From the NCBI GenBank assembly GCA_016700155.1, contig CP065001.1, forward strand, positions 3,596,001 through 3,660,000: a stretch of 64,000 bases of DNA. The letters run 5' to 3'. Origin of the DNA: Ignavibacteriales bacterium. Lineage in GTDB: Bacteria; Bacteroidota; Ignavibacteria; Ignavibacteriales; Ignavibacteriaceae. Made by a program: the position numbers and the translations under genes. This document shows positions 54,534-63,759 of this stretch, piece by piece. The stretch's first letter is position 1. Each line of letters opens with the position of its first letter. Under the pieces are notes generated by a model. That model worked only from the letters and a program-made list of their open reading frames with translations, had not been told where the DNA came from and did no database searches.

Positions 54534-57500
54534 ATGTTGACGTCAAGTCAATCACACCATTTAAATTATCAGTTGAAAAAATATTTTATAACAGCAGCAC
54601 TGTTTTGTTTTTCATCTCTTGTAATTGCACAAGCCGATACTTCAGTAATAATTTCTGAAATTATGTTTAACCCAACCTCGGGCAATAATGAATTCATTGA
54701 GATTTACAATACAAGTGAAACCGAATCAATTGACATAAATAATTACAGGCTTAAGTACTCAACCTCAACTGCTGATGTAATCATAGGCGTTGGATTTGGT
54801 ACAACACTTCCACCAAATTCTTATGCGATAGTGTTGGAGGGCGATTATGATATTGTCTCAGGTATTTATAACAATCTGATTCCACCAAGTGCACTTATAC
54901 TAAAAATTTCTGATAACTCTTTCGGCGCATCAGGAATGGCCAATACTGCGGACAGACCCGTATGGTTTATCAACCCTGTAGACGATACTCTTGATGTCCG
55001 TACTTACTCTGCAAATAACACGACTGCAATTTCTGATGAGAAAATAATTCTCAATAAAGACTCAACTTCAAGTAACTGGGCTAACTCATTAAATACAAAC
55101 GGAACACCAGGATTCAGGAATTCAGTTGCACTTACTAATTATGATTTAAGATTAAGTTCAATAAATATTTCACCTCTCATTCCTGTTCAGGGAAATGATC
55201 TGCAGATCAATGCCGTTGTAAAAAATTCAGGGATCCAAAATGCTGACAGTTACACAATCGAAATCTTTAATGATACTAATTTTGATTCGGTTGCGGTTCC
55301 TTCTGAATTAATCTTTTCTAAGAATTATTTTAATCTTGTATCCGGGGATTCAATTAGTGCATCAACGTCAATTACAAATGTGCTGGCTGGTAATTATAAC
55401 ATCATTGCAAAAATTCTATTTGCGCAGGACGAAGACACAACTAACAACAGACTGTTAAAACGGATTACAGTTTTCCCTCCGGGCAATAACTACAATGATG
55501 TTGTGATAAACGAAATTATGTATTCGCCATCAACAGGTGAGCCTGAGTGGGTTGAGATTTATAATAGAACAACCTCGACAATAAATCTTAAGAAATGGAC
55601 TTTGTCTGATCTTTCATCAACCGTTATAATTACAAACTCGGATAAGATTATTTTGCCGAATAGTTTTGTAGTGCTTAGCAGGGACTCAAGCATATTAAAT
55701 TTTTATAATGTGCCGGTTGAAATAATAACATTCAGTTTACCCACATTAAACAATACCGGCGACGCTGTTGTGATAAAAGATTCAATAGGTATCGTGCTTG
55801 ACAGTATTAATTTCTTATCATCCTGGGGCGGCAACACCAGTGGAAAATCTCTTGAAAGAATTGATGTTAACACCGCCACAAATCAACAAGCGAATTGGGG
55901 AAGTTCACAAAGTTTATCAAAGGCAACTCCCGGAAGAGTAAATTCACTCACACCAAAAGAAAATGATCTATCCGTTTCTTCATTTAAACCTGTTACTGAA
56001 TTCGGAATTTTAGGAGAATATATTTATTTCGATTTGATTGTTAAGAATCGTGGAGTTATAACTTCGCCAAGTTACTCCGTTTCATTTTTTAATGATGTAA
56101 ACGCAGATTCAATTCCGCAGCAAAGTGAGCTGCTGTCAACATTAAATCAGCTTCCTCTTTTATCAAATGACAGTATCACGATTACATACAATACAAATTC
56201 ATTTATTGAAGGGCATAACCATTTCATTGCATTGATAAACGTTACGCCCGACGATGACTCAACAAACAACATTGCTTTTACAAAATTGATTGGTGTTGAA
56301 GTTAATGAGTTAAGGAATGATCTGGTCATAAACGAATTGATGTATGCCCCTAATTCACCCGAACCTGAGTGGATTGAGATTTATAACCGAAGTAACAAGA
56401 TAATCGATCTTAAAAATTATCAGTTAGCTGACAATTCTGATACTGTCACAATAAACGATAATTCTTTTCTGATAAATCCAGGAGAATTCGTTGTAGTTGC
56501 CACTGATATATCTATCAATAACTACTACAACATTCCATCGCAGGTTATTGTTCATACATTTCCTGCGCTAAATAATTCGGGAGATAAATTAATTCTTCTT
56601 GATTCACTTTCACGTGTGATTGATTCTCTTCAATATTTATCAGGCTGGGGTGGGAGTGCAGGAAAATCATTAGAAAGAATTTCACCTGAAATTAATTCTG
56701 TTGATTCACTCAACTGGAAAACTTCAACAAGCAGATATAAAGCAACTCCGGGTTATATTAATTCAGTAACACCAAAACAATTTGATGTTGAAGCAGCCGA
56801 AATAATTTCTAATCCCCTCTTCCCGCTTTACGGAAGCGATGTTTCATTAACCGCAAAGATAAAAAACAACGGAAGCAACAATGTTGTTATTGATATTCAG
56901 TTGTTTGAAGATACTAACCTCGATTCTATACCGGATGTTTTGGTTGAAACAATTCAGGGCGTGCCAATAAACTTTAAAGATTCAACTGTTGTTCCATTTA
57001 GTTATTCACTGAGCAATATTCAAATGGCTCGCGGAATGTTTATAAATGTTTTGTTCAACTCAGACCAGGATACAAGCAATAATTATTTTTATAAAACTAT
57101 TTCACCCGGATATCCTCCTTCAACAATTGTCATCGACGAAATAATGTACACACCAGCCGGAGGTGAACCGGAATGGATTGAATTGTTCAATACTTCTCCG
57201 CATTCCATAAACTTAAACGACTGGAGCCTAAGCGATGTTGTAACTACTCCTGTTATGGCAAAAATTAATTCCGATGTATTTATTCCCTCGAATGGATTTC
57301 TTGTTGTTGCAAGAGACTCTTCAATATTAAATTATCACAGACTCATTCCATCAAAGCTTGTTGTGATAAATTTACCGTCATTCAATAATGATGCTGATGG
57401 AGTTGTGCTGAGAGATAATCGTGGTTCGACAATCGATTCAGTACGTTACAGCAGTGACTGGGGCGGAACAGGCGGATATTCCCTTGAAAGAATTTCTGTA

Positions 57501-59249
57501 TCAATAAATTCAAATATTCAATCTAACTGGGGTTCTTCAATTGATATTGAACAAAGCACCCCCGGAAGAGTTAACAGCATTACCACAAAACAAAACGACC
57601 TTTTGATTTCCAATGTAGGTTTCAACCCCCGTTTTCCGGTAGCAGGTGATGATGTATTTATTTCGGCAACAATAAAAAATAATGGAACTTTACCTGCTTC
57701 AAATTTCATAACTGAATTTTATATTGACACTGATTCAAATAACATTCCTGATTTGTTGTTAAGCAGTGTAACATCATCAACACTGCTGCAGTCGGATTCG
57801 ATAAGCATTAATTCACAATCAGCTATTAGTAGTATTCAATCAAAAATTTTAGCTGCTGTAAGAGTGGTTAACATGAATGACGAAGATACTCTGAACAATT
57901 ATGTTGAAAAATCCGTTGAACCCGGTTTTCCGCAAAATTCACTTTTGATTAATGAGATTATGCATTCTCCATCACAGGGTGAACCAGAATGGATTGAGAT
58001 TGTCAATGCTTCCAATGATAATTTTAATATTAAGAACTGGAGTATCAGCGACATTCTTACAACTCCGACTAAGAATATTATTATTCCGTTTGATTACCTG
58101 ATTTCTCCAAATGAATATTTTGTGATTGCGAAAGACACTTCATTTTATTCATATCACAACAACATTAACTATAAAGTTTTTCTTGTGAACTTCGGAACAC
58201 TCAGCAGCAGTGACGGAGTAATGTTATATGATTTCAGGGACGGAATTATCGACAGTGTTCTTTACAAGTCTGATTGGGGAGGTTCAAACGGTTATTCGAT
58301 TGAAAGATTATCATTCACAAAATCAGGTTATGACAGCAGTAACTGGAACACATCATTAAGCCCGGACAAAAGTACTCCCGGAAAAGTAAACTCGTTAAAC
58401 TCAATTCCTTCGTCAGCGAGAAATGATTTTGTAATAAATGAAATTATGTTCGATCCCGATATTGATAACTGCGAGTTCATTGAATTTATTAATCTTAGCT
58501 CAGATACAATCAACACAGGTGGTTGGAAGATTGAAGATGAAAAAGGAAACACAAACAAACTTGCTGATATTAGCTTGCTGGTACCGCCATCTGAATATTT
58601 TATTCTTGCGGCTGATTCTTCGATCATTAAAAAGTATTCATTGCAGGAACATCAATCAATCAGCATTATAAATGAAACCGACTTAGGATTGATCAATACC
58701 GGCGAATTAATTCTGCTAAAAGATCTACACGGCAATGTAATCGATTCGATTTGGTATTCTGATAAATGGCACAACAGGAATTACGTCAACACAAAGAACC
58801 GTTCACTTGAAAGAATAAATCCTGATCTTAACGGAAACGACAATTCAAACTGGAGCAGTTCTGTTTCTTCCTCTGGCGCAACGCCGGGTTTGCGGAATAG
58901 TATTTTCACAAACCTTTCTCAGCGTGAACAAAAGATTTCAGTTTCACCAAATCCCTTCTCTCCAGACAATGATGGTTATGAAGATTTCACTATCATCAAT
59001 TATAACCTTACACAAATTACTGCACAGATAAGAATTAAAATATTTGACAGCAAAGGAAGGCTTGTCCGGACTTTAGCAAATAATTCCGGCAGCGGAAATT
59101 CGGGTTCAATAATATTTGACGGGCTTGATGATTCGGGAAATGCACTTCGTATCGGGATTTATATTATTTACATGGAAGCGTTAAACGAATCTTCAGGAGT
59201 TGTTGAAACACAAAAAACCACAGTTGTGGTTGCAAGAAGGCTTAACTAA
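54534..59249 (+). CDS. Giant exported protein with six lamin-tail and four CARDB-like domains
   Basis: 1571 residues from the ATG at 54534. The frame opens at a TTG 8 codons upstream, and a further TTG at 54573 directly precedes KKYFITAALFCFSSLVIAQ, the signal peptide. Lamin-tail (LTD) domains begin near residues 38, 321, 596, 864, 1136 and 1298, each with a signature such as VVINEIMYSPSTGEPEWVEI. CARDB-like modules fill about 202-320, 478-595, 749-863 and 1021-1135 (for example DDVFISATIKNNGTLPASNF). The C-terminal 100 residues form a FlgD-like Ig module with SVSPNPFSPDNDGYEDFT and LVRTLANNSGSG, seen at the ends of Bacteroidota exported proteins. No NYPNPFNP sorting motif. Function unknown, probably structural or adhesive. 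Confidence 0.82.
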   Translation: MLTSSQSHHLNYQLKKYFITAALFCFSSLVIAQADTSVIISEIMFNPTSGNNEFIEIYNTSETESIDINNYRLKYSTSTADVIIGVGFGTTLPPNSYAIVLEGDYDIVSGIYNNLIPPSALILKISDNSFGASGMANTADRPVWFINPVDDTLDVRTYSANNTTAISDEKIILNKDSTSSNWANSLNTNGTPGFRNSVALTNYDLRLSSINISPLIPVQGNDLQINAVVKNSGIQNADSYTIEIFNDTNFDSVAVPSELIFSKNYFNLVSGDSISASTSITNVLAGNYNIIAKILFAQDEDTTNNRLLKRITVFPPGNNYNDVVINEIMYSPSTGEPEWVEIYNRTTSTINLKKWTLSDLSSTVIITNSDKIILPNSFVVLSRDSSILNFYNVPVEIITFSLPTLNNTGDAVVIKDSIGIVLDSINFLSSWGGNTSGKSLERIDVNTATNQQANWGSSQSLSKATPGRVNSLTPKENDLSVSSFKPVTEFGILGEYIYFDLIVKNRGVITSPSYSVSFFNDVNADSIPQQSELLSTLNQLPLLSNDSITITYNTNSFIEGHNHFIALINVTPDDDSTNNIAFTKLIGVEVNELRNDLVINELMYAPNSPEPEWIEIYNRSNKIIDLKNYQLADNSDTVTINDNSFLINPGEFVVVATDISINNYYNIPSQVIVHTFPALNNSGDKLILLDSLSRVIDSLQYLSGWGGSAGKSLERISPEINSVDSLNWKTSTSRYKATPGYINSVTPKQFDVEAAEIISNPLFPLYGSDVSLTAKIKNNGSNNVVIDIQLFEDTNLDSIPDVLVETIQGVPINFKDSTVVPFSYSLSNIQMARGMFINVLFNSDQDTSNNYFYKTISPGYPPSTIVIDEIMYTPAGGEPEWIELFNTSPHSINLNDWSLSDVVTTPVMAKINSDVFIPSNGFLVVARDSSILNYHRLIPSKLVVINLPSFNNDADGVVLRDNRGSTIDSVRYSSDWGGTGGYSLERISVSINSNIQSNWGSSIDIEQSTPGRVNSITTKQNDLLISNVGFNPRFPVAGDDVFISATIKNNGTLPASNFITEFYIDTDSNNIPDLLLSSVTSSTLLQSDSISINSQSAISSIQSKILAAVRVVNMNDEDTLNNYVEKSVEPGFPQNSLLINEIMHSPSQGEPEWIEIVNASNDNFNIKNWSISDILTTPTKNIIIPFDYLISPNEYFVIAKDTSFYSYHNNINYKVFLVNFGTLSSSDGVMLYDFRDGIIDSVLYKSDWGGSNGYSIERLSFTKSGYDSSNWNTSLSPDKSTPGKVNSLNSIPSSARNDFVINEIMFDPDIDNCEFIEFINLSSDTINTGGWKIEDEKGNTNKLADISLLVPPSEYFILAADSSIIKKYSLQEHQSISIINETDLGLINTGELILLKDLHGNVIDSIWYSDKWHNRNYVNTKNRSLERINPDLNGNDNSNWSSSVSSSGATPGLRNSIFTNLSQREQKISVSPNPFSPDNDGYEDFTIINYNLTQITAQIRIKIFDSKGRLVRTLANNSGSGNSGSIIFDGLDDSGNALRIGIYIIYMEALNESSGVVETQKTTVVVARRLN

Positions 59250-59275
59250 TTTTGCTTATCTAAAACTTTGAAAGA

Positions 59276-59743
59276 ATGAAAATGTCAAATAATCATTCCG
59301 CTTTATTACTCAACAAAATAAATGATAATCTCGGTCATTTAAAATCCCTGACGGAAGAAGAATTTAACTCCTGTCCTGACGGGATGGATTGGACACGCAA
59401 AGAGATACTTGGGCACCTCATTGATTCTGCCTCAAACAATCATCACCGGTTTATAAAAATTCAGTTTGAAGAATTACCTTATCGAATTATTTCTTATCAA
59501 CAGGATGAGTGGGTCGCAACTAATCATTATAAAGATGAGAACAAAGATGACCTCGTCAGCCTTTGGTATGCCTATAATACTCACCTTGTGCATGTGATAA
59601 AAAACATTCCGCAAAATCATTTACCCAATAAATGCCTGCTTAAAGATGATTCCATTGTTACACTTGAGTTTCTGGTAAAGGATTATATAGAACACATGAT
59701 CCACCATCTTGAGCAAATATTTTCGTCTTCAAGTACAAAATAA
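59276..59743 (+). CDS. DinB-family protein
   Basis: 155 residues, predicted four-helix bundle. The metal-binding histidines of the DinB/YfiT family are seen at EILGHLIDSASNNHHR and in the C-terminal YIEHMIHHLEQIF. These proteins bind a metal and many act as thiol-dependent transferases. The specific reaction is unknown. It starts 26 nt after the giant surface protein gene. Start MKMSNNH could alternatively be at the second ATG two codons in. Confidence 0.82.
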   Translation: MKMSNNHSALLLNKINDNLGHLKSLTEEEFNSCPDGMDWTRKEILGHLIDSASNNHHRFIKIQFEELPYRIISYQQDEWVATNHYKDENKDDLVSLWYAYNTHLVHVIKNIPQNHLPNKCLLKDDSIVTLEFLVKDYIEHMIHHLEQIFSSSSTK

Positions 59744-59819
59744 AATTATTCTCCGGCTGATTATTATTTAAAGTAGTAAATTAGGGATGCAAAGATGTAT
59801 TCATTTATTCAGGTGTGAT

Positions 59820-60239
59820 ATGAAAAAATTTAATGTTTTGTATTTGATCCTGTTCACTTCACTGATTGCCTTGAACTGCGGAGGGGAGAAAGAAGATCCT
59901 GCCTTAGTAATAAGAGATAATATTAAGTTCGCCAATCAGAAAGATCTTGATTCCTACATGTCAACAATTCATAGTGAGAATCCCGGTTACGAAAATATTC
60001 ATCAGTATATGGGTGAAGTTTTTTTCAAATACGATATCAGGTACGAACTGGTTGAAACTGAAATTATAAGTGACGAAGATGATGAAGTAAAAGTCCGGTT
60101 CATACAGATAACATCCAAGAAGGACGGTGACAATATCAAAAAAAACCAGGTGAATGGTATTTACACTCTCCGAAAAGATGCAGGTTTCTGGAAGATATAT
60201 AACACCGATGTAACGGATTCCAAATTTATCCGTGAATAA
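59820..60239 (+). CDS. Small lipoprotein, NTF2-like (unknown function)
   Basis: 139 residues from the ATG at 59820, chosen because it directly begins the lipoprotein signal MKKFNVLYLILFTSLIALNC with Cys20 as lipidation site. The frame opens 11 codons earlier at 59787. The mature part (DPALVIRDNIKFANQKDLDS, later FWKIYNTDVTDSKFI) looks like a small NTF2-like or DUF4878-type fold in which a pocket is formed by a curved sheet. No catalytic residues recognised. Confidence 0.7.
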   Translation: MKKFNVLYLILFTSLIALNCGGEKEDPALVIRDNIKFANQKDLDSYMSTIHSENPGYENIHQYMGEVFFKYDIRYELVETEIISDEDDEVKVRFIQITSKKDGDNIKKNQVNGIYTLRKDAGFWKIYNTDVTDSKFIRE

Positions 60240-60270
60240 CCAAATCATTCTATCTTAAAGAAAAACTGCT

Positions 60271-60798
60271 ATGGAAATAGTTGTTGATAATGAAATCTAT
60301 CTCTCACAAGTAAACAAGGTCGACATTGAAAGACTTTGCCTGCTTTTGAACGATAAAGATATTTACGACAAGACGCTGATGATTCCATATCCATACACAG
60401 TTAAGGATGCAGAATGGTGGGTCTTATTCGTTGAAGAAAGTAAGTTCAATAATGGCAGGCTAACCAACTGGGCTATCAGGGACAGAAACTCTATGCTTAT
60501 CGGTGGAATCGGGTTTCACATTAAATACGGGATTGATTCACACCGGGATGAAATAGGTTATTGGCTCGGCAGACCGTACTGGAACAAAGGTATAATGACG
60601 AAGGTGGTCAGAAAAGTTTGCGAGATTGGTTTTGAAGATTTCAATTTAATGCGCATTGAAGCTGTGGTCTTTGAATCAAACACACCATCCTGTAAGGTTT
60701 TGGAAAAATCCGGATTTGGCTATGAAGGACTTCTAAAAAAGTATGTATTAAAAGATTCACGATACATTGACGGAAAACTATTCGCTATCACCCGCTAA
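60271..60798 (+). CDS. GNAT-family N-acetyltransferase (RimJ/RimL type)
   Basis: 175 residues. The acetyl-CoA binding region is around EIGYWLGRPYWNKGIMTKVV. MRIEAVVFESNTPSCKVLEKSGFGYEG is the typical end of the domain, where Asn and Ser contact the cofactor. Such enzymes acetylate N-termini of ribosomal proteins, amino sugars or small molecules. The substrate is not predictable. It lies 31 nt after the lipoprotein gene on the same strand. Confidence 0.88.
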   Translation: MEIVVDNEIYLSQVNKVDIERLCLLLNDKDIYDKTLMIPYPYTVKDAEWWVLFVEESKFNNGRLTNWAIRDRNSMLIGGIGFHIKYGIDSHRDEIGYWLGRPYWNKGIMTKVVRKVCEIGFEDFNLMRIEAVVFESNTPSCKVLEKSGFGYEGLLKKYVLKDSRYIDGKLFAITR

Positions 60799-60892
60799 GG
60801 AGATTTTTTTATCCTGTCCTGATTTTAGTATTGAAAAAGTAATCCCCTGTTTTTATTTTTGAAACGACTTGAATGATAATGGAGTGTATACG

Positions 60893-61000
60893 ATGAAGAC
60901 AGGTAATATTACCGGTGAGATGAAAATTAAGCAATCTGAAAGTCAGATCTACACATTACTACTCGTAATATTGATATTCGCATTATTCCTCTTTAAATAA
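60893..61000 (+). CDS. Small single-helix membrane protein, 35 residues
   Basis: Sequence MKTGNITGEMKIKQSESQ followed by a hydrophobic helix (YTLLLVILIFALFLF) and a final Lys. GGAG at 60881-60884 lies about 8 nt before the ATG. A perfect 9-bp terminator follows five nt after the stop, so this looks like an expressed short transcript of its own. Function is unknown. Confidence 0.55.
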   Translation: MKTGNITGEMKIKQSESQIYTLLLVILIFALFLFK

Positions 61001-61004
61001 TCAG

Positions 61005-61030
61005 AAACCGCGGGTGACCGCGGTTTTTTT
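61005..61030 (+). terminator. Rho-independent terminator
   Basis: Perfect stem AAACCGCGG (61005-61013) with CCGCGGTTT (61018-61026), GTGA loop, followed by T-run. It ends the transcript of the 35-residue membrane protein. Confidence 0.93.
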
Positions 61031-61215
61031 ATTTCCTTTTGAAGGTGGGAACCCAGCCAGGTATACCATAAGAAAAAAAAATTTTTATTGACTTGAATCT
61101 TTAACCATGATTACTTTAACAAATAATATTTAATCCACTTTTGCTAAAGTAAAAACCCTGACACTGACTGAACAAGTAATAATTAATAAAGTTATAATTT
61201 CATTCAGGAAAGAGT

Positions 61216-61500
61216 ATGAGCGATACAAATATGAGAGAATGTCCATATTGTTCTTATAAAGCCGAGATCAGAGAATTTTCATCCTGGAAAGGAAACGGGA
61301 AAAGCGGAATGCTTGGCAAAACCGACGAAGGATTTGTTATGCTGCTTTGCCCAAGTTGTGAAAGTTCTTTAAAGTTTGATCCTCTTATAAATAACTTTTT
61401 AAAGAATGAACGTAAATCCAGTAATGGTATTGTTGTCAGCCTTACTTTTGCTGCGATACTTGCACTGCTGATCTTTTTTCTTCTTTATAAAGTGATTTAA
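61216..61500 (+). CDS. Small zinc-ribbon-like membrane protein
   Basis: 94 residues. Two CxxC knuckles (ECPYCSYKA at residues 8-16 and LCPSCESSL at 44-52) suggest a zinc ribbon in the cytoplasm. They are followed by one membrane helix near the C-terminus (VVSLTFAAILALLIFFLLYK). AGGAAAGAG precedes the ATG. I cannot assign a function. The arrangement resembles other small tail-anchored zinc-ribbon proteins. Confidence 0.7.
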   Translation: MSDTNMRECPYCSYKAEIREFSSWKGNGKSGMLGKTDEGFVMLLCPSCESSLKFDPLINNFLKNERKSSNGIVVSLTFAAILALLIFFLLYKVI

Positions 61501-61691
61501 TTATCAAGACGGATACTTCTTTCGGGCTATAAAACAACGGTATCTCCTTCCACACAAAAAATCTTATCTCTTTTAAATTTTCCGGGAACTGATTTAACCG
61601 GATTTGTGTTTTATACATTGATCAAATGCATGCTGATCAATTAATAACAACACCAAAATCTAAATCAATAAGGAAACCAAAGGAGGTTTTA

Positions 61692-62375
61692 ATGTTAAAG
61701 TTAAAATCAGTGATCTTATTAATTATCATATCAACAGTCGTATTTATTGGCTGCAGCAAAGATGAAGACCCTGTAGTACCGACACAATCAATATCCAAAG
61801 TCATGGTAGTCCATTCTTCTCCGGATGCACCGGCGGTTGATCTTCTCGTTGATAACCAGGTGGCAGGTACAAATCTTAGCTTTCCATCCAACACTTCATA
61901 TTTAGAAGTAAACTCGGGTACAAGAAATTTTAAAGTTAATGTAGCCGGTACTAACACAACAGTTATTGATGTAAGTCCATCCCTGACTATGAATACATCA
62001 TACTCAGTATTTGCGGTGAATTCTGTTGCATCAATTGAACCTCTTTTGCTGACAGATGATCTTTCAACACCTGCATCAGGGAAGGCACATGTCCGCTTTA
62101 TTCACTTATCGCCAGACGCACCCGCTGTTGATATTACTCTGACAGATGGAACTATTGTTTTTGGCAACCGTGCTTTTAAGGAGTTCACACCATTTACACC
62201 ACTTGATGCAGGAACTTATAATCTTCAGGTACGTGTAGCTGGTACTTCAACTGTAGCACTTGATTTACCCGGTATAACACTTCAGGCAGGAAAAATATAT
62301 ACTGTTTTTGCCAAAGGTTTTTTGGCAGGCTCAGGTGCCCAGGTTCTCGGTGCACAGATAATTGCCAATAATTAA
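61692..62375 (+). CDS. DUF4397 lipoprotein
   Basis: 227 residues from the ATG at 61692, which has a strong AAAGGAGG upstream. The frame opens 22 codons earlier at 61626. The lipoprotein signal ends VVFIGCSKDED with the lipidated Cys. Two DUF4397 repeats follow, recognised by SKVMVVHSSPDAPAVDLLVD and HVRFIHLSPDAPAVDITLTD, each with an AGTYNLQVRVAGT-like end. DUF4397 is a beta-sandwich found in surface lipoproteins. Function unknown. Likely periplasmic or surface-exposed. Confidence 0.87.
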   Translation: MLKLKSVILLIIISTVVFIGCSKDEDPVVPTQSISKVMVVHSSPDAPAVDLLVDNQVAGTNLSFPSNTSYLEVNSGTRNFKVNVAGTNTTVIDVSPSLTMNTSYSVFAVNSVASIEPLLLTDDLSTPASGKAHVRFIHLSPDAPAVDITLTDGTIVFGNRAFKEFTPFTPLDAGTYNLQVRVAGTSTVALDLPGITLQAGKIYTVFAKGFLAGSGAQVLGAQIIANN

Positions 62376-62383
62376 TTTATTCA

Positions 62384-62458
62384 CGGCTGTCCGAAAAATT
62401 CATCGTACAATTGAATTTATTTTAATCATCATATAAAAAATTACGATTCGGACAGCCG
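62384..62458. repeat. 12-bp inverted repeat with inner stem
   Basis: CGGCTGTCCGAA (62384-62395) and TTCGGACAGCCG (62447-62458) are perfect inverted repeats. Just inside them ATCGTA (62402-62407) pairs with TACGAT (62442-62447). About 34 AT-rich bases form the centre. It lies after the DUF4397 gene. Without a T-run it is not a standard terminator. Confidence 0.65.
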
Positions 62459-62531
62459 CATTCCGCTATCAGAACAAACTAATTTGATTTTACCTATCTT
62501 TGCGATACAAAATTAATTGTTTTGATGAAAG

Positions 62532-63263
62532 ATGATTGAAATAAATAATCTCAGGAAGTCTTTTGGTAAAAAGAATGTTCTTAATGGTGTAAACCTGAAC
62601 ATCAACAATGGAGAAACACTTGTAATTATAGGCAGAAGCGGCTGCGGTAAAAGCGTACTTATAAAACACATAGTTGGTTTGCTTGAACCGGATGAGGGTT
62701 ATATAAAAGTAGAAAACAAAATTGTCAGTGACTTGAAAGAGAAAGAATTATTTGAGCTTAGAAGAAAATTCGGATTTCTGTTCCAGGGAGCCGCTTTATT
62801 TGATTCAATGACAGTTGAAGAAAACGTTTCTCTGCCGCTTATCGAATCAACCAACGGCGCTGATAAAAAGAATATACTCCCGGTCGTAAATGAAAAACTT
62901 GAGCTTGTAGGTCTTAGCGGTTCAAATAATTTAAAGCCATCTGAACTATCCGGCGGAATGAAAAAAAGGGTTGGACTTGCGAGAGCACTTGTTACTAACC
63001 CGCAGTATATTCTTTATGATGAACCAACAACCGGACTTGATCCGATTATGTCTGATTCAATTGATAATCTTATCGCAGAGCTTTCAAGCAAACTAAAAGT
63101 TACATCAATCGTAGTAACTCATGATATGTACAGCGTAAAAAATGTTGCTGATCGTGTGGCAATGATGCATGAGGGAAAGATTTATTTTACCGGAACACAG
63201 CAGGAACTTCTCAACTCAAGCGATAAAGTGATTATCGATTTTATAAAACGTACAGGCGCATAA
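62532..63263 (+). CDS. ABC transporter ATP-binding protein, MlaF type
   Basis: 243 residues. Walker A GRSGCGKSV, Q-loop FLFQGAALFDSMTVEENV, ABC signature LSGGMKKRVGLARAL, Walker B ILYDEPTTGLDP and the H-switch VVTHDM are all intact. The SGGMKKRV form and FQGAALFDSMTV are characteristic of the MlaF/Ttg2A group that powers phospholipid movement between the membranes. The usual neighbours MlaE (permease) and MlaD (MCE protein) are not next to it. The genes after it are DUF2721 and aat, so partners must be elsewhere, possibly outside the window. Confidence 0.9.
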   Translation: MIEINNLRKSFGKKNVLNGVNLNINNGETLVIIGRSGCGKSVLIKHIVGLLEPDEGYIKVENKIVSDLKEKELFELRRKFGFLFQGAALFDSMTVEENVSLPLIESTNGADKKNILPVVNEKLELVGLSGSNNLKPSELSGGMKKRVGLARALVTNPQYILYDEPTTGLDPIMSDSIDNLIAELSSKLKVTSIVVTHDMYSVKNVADRVAMMHEGKIYFTGTQQELLNSSDKVIIDFIKRTGA

Positions 63264-63266
63264 AAA

Positions 63267-63746
63267 ATGAGTAACTCAGTATCAATTGTTGAAGTTATAC
63301 AACTAATGCTTGCACCCGGAATCATGATCTCCGCATGCGGATTATTATTACTCGGAATGAATAATAAATATTCTCTGGTTGTAAACAGGATAAGACTCTT
63401 AAATGAAGAACGAAGAAGGTTTGTCGCAAAGGTAAGTGAACGGGATTTTACTTACGAAGAAACAATAAGGCTTGAAAGTATATCCAGGCAAATCGCTGCT
63501 CTTGTTTACAGGGTTAAGCTTGTCAGAGGAGCTGTCTTCTCTTATACAATTGCCGTTGCATCATTTGTATTAACTTCATTATTTATCGGCGCACAATATT
63601 TAGCTGGCTGGGGCAAACTTGATTATATAATTACCATTTTATTTCTGCTTGGAATGATCAGTGTTTTAACAGGTGTGATCTTTGCAGCTTACGAGACACT
63701 GAAAGGATATTTGATCATTCAAATGGAAGTAAAAATTGATGAATAG
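63267..63746 (+). CDS. DUF2721 membrane protein
   Basis: 159 residues. Begins SIVEVIQLMLAPGIMISACG, with helices at about 10-30, 85-110 and 120-145. NRIRLLNEERRRF and the following charged stretch are typical of DUF2721 membrane proteins. Function unknown. The start is 3 nt after the ABC ATPase stop, so cotranscribed. Confidence 0.82.
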   Translation: MSNSVSIVEVIQLMLAPGIMISACGLLLLGMNNKYSLVVNRIRLLNEERRRFVAKVSERDFTYEETIRLESISRQIAALVYRVKLVRGAVFSYTIAVASFVLTSLFIGAQYLAGWGKLDYIITILFLLGMISVLTGVIFAAYETLKGYLIIQMEVKIDE

Positions 63747-63759
63747 ATAATTATGTTCA

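Noticed and set aside
54573..54575. TTG at 54573 as start of the giant lamin-tail protein
   Set aside because: It would give a tidy signal peptide, but there is no ribosome site and an in-frame ATG at 54534 exists. Kept as an alternative only.
54646..59000. Regular repeats in the giant gene as a possible CRISPR or minisatellite
   Set aside because: The repeat unit is about 800 bp and protein-level only, from lamin-tail and CARDB domains, with no short identical spaced DNA repeats.
59961..60248. Minus-strand 95-codon open frame over the small lipoprotein gene
   Set aside because: It mirrors the plus-strand gene, has no ribosome site, and the plus-strand frame has a clear lipoprotein signal.
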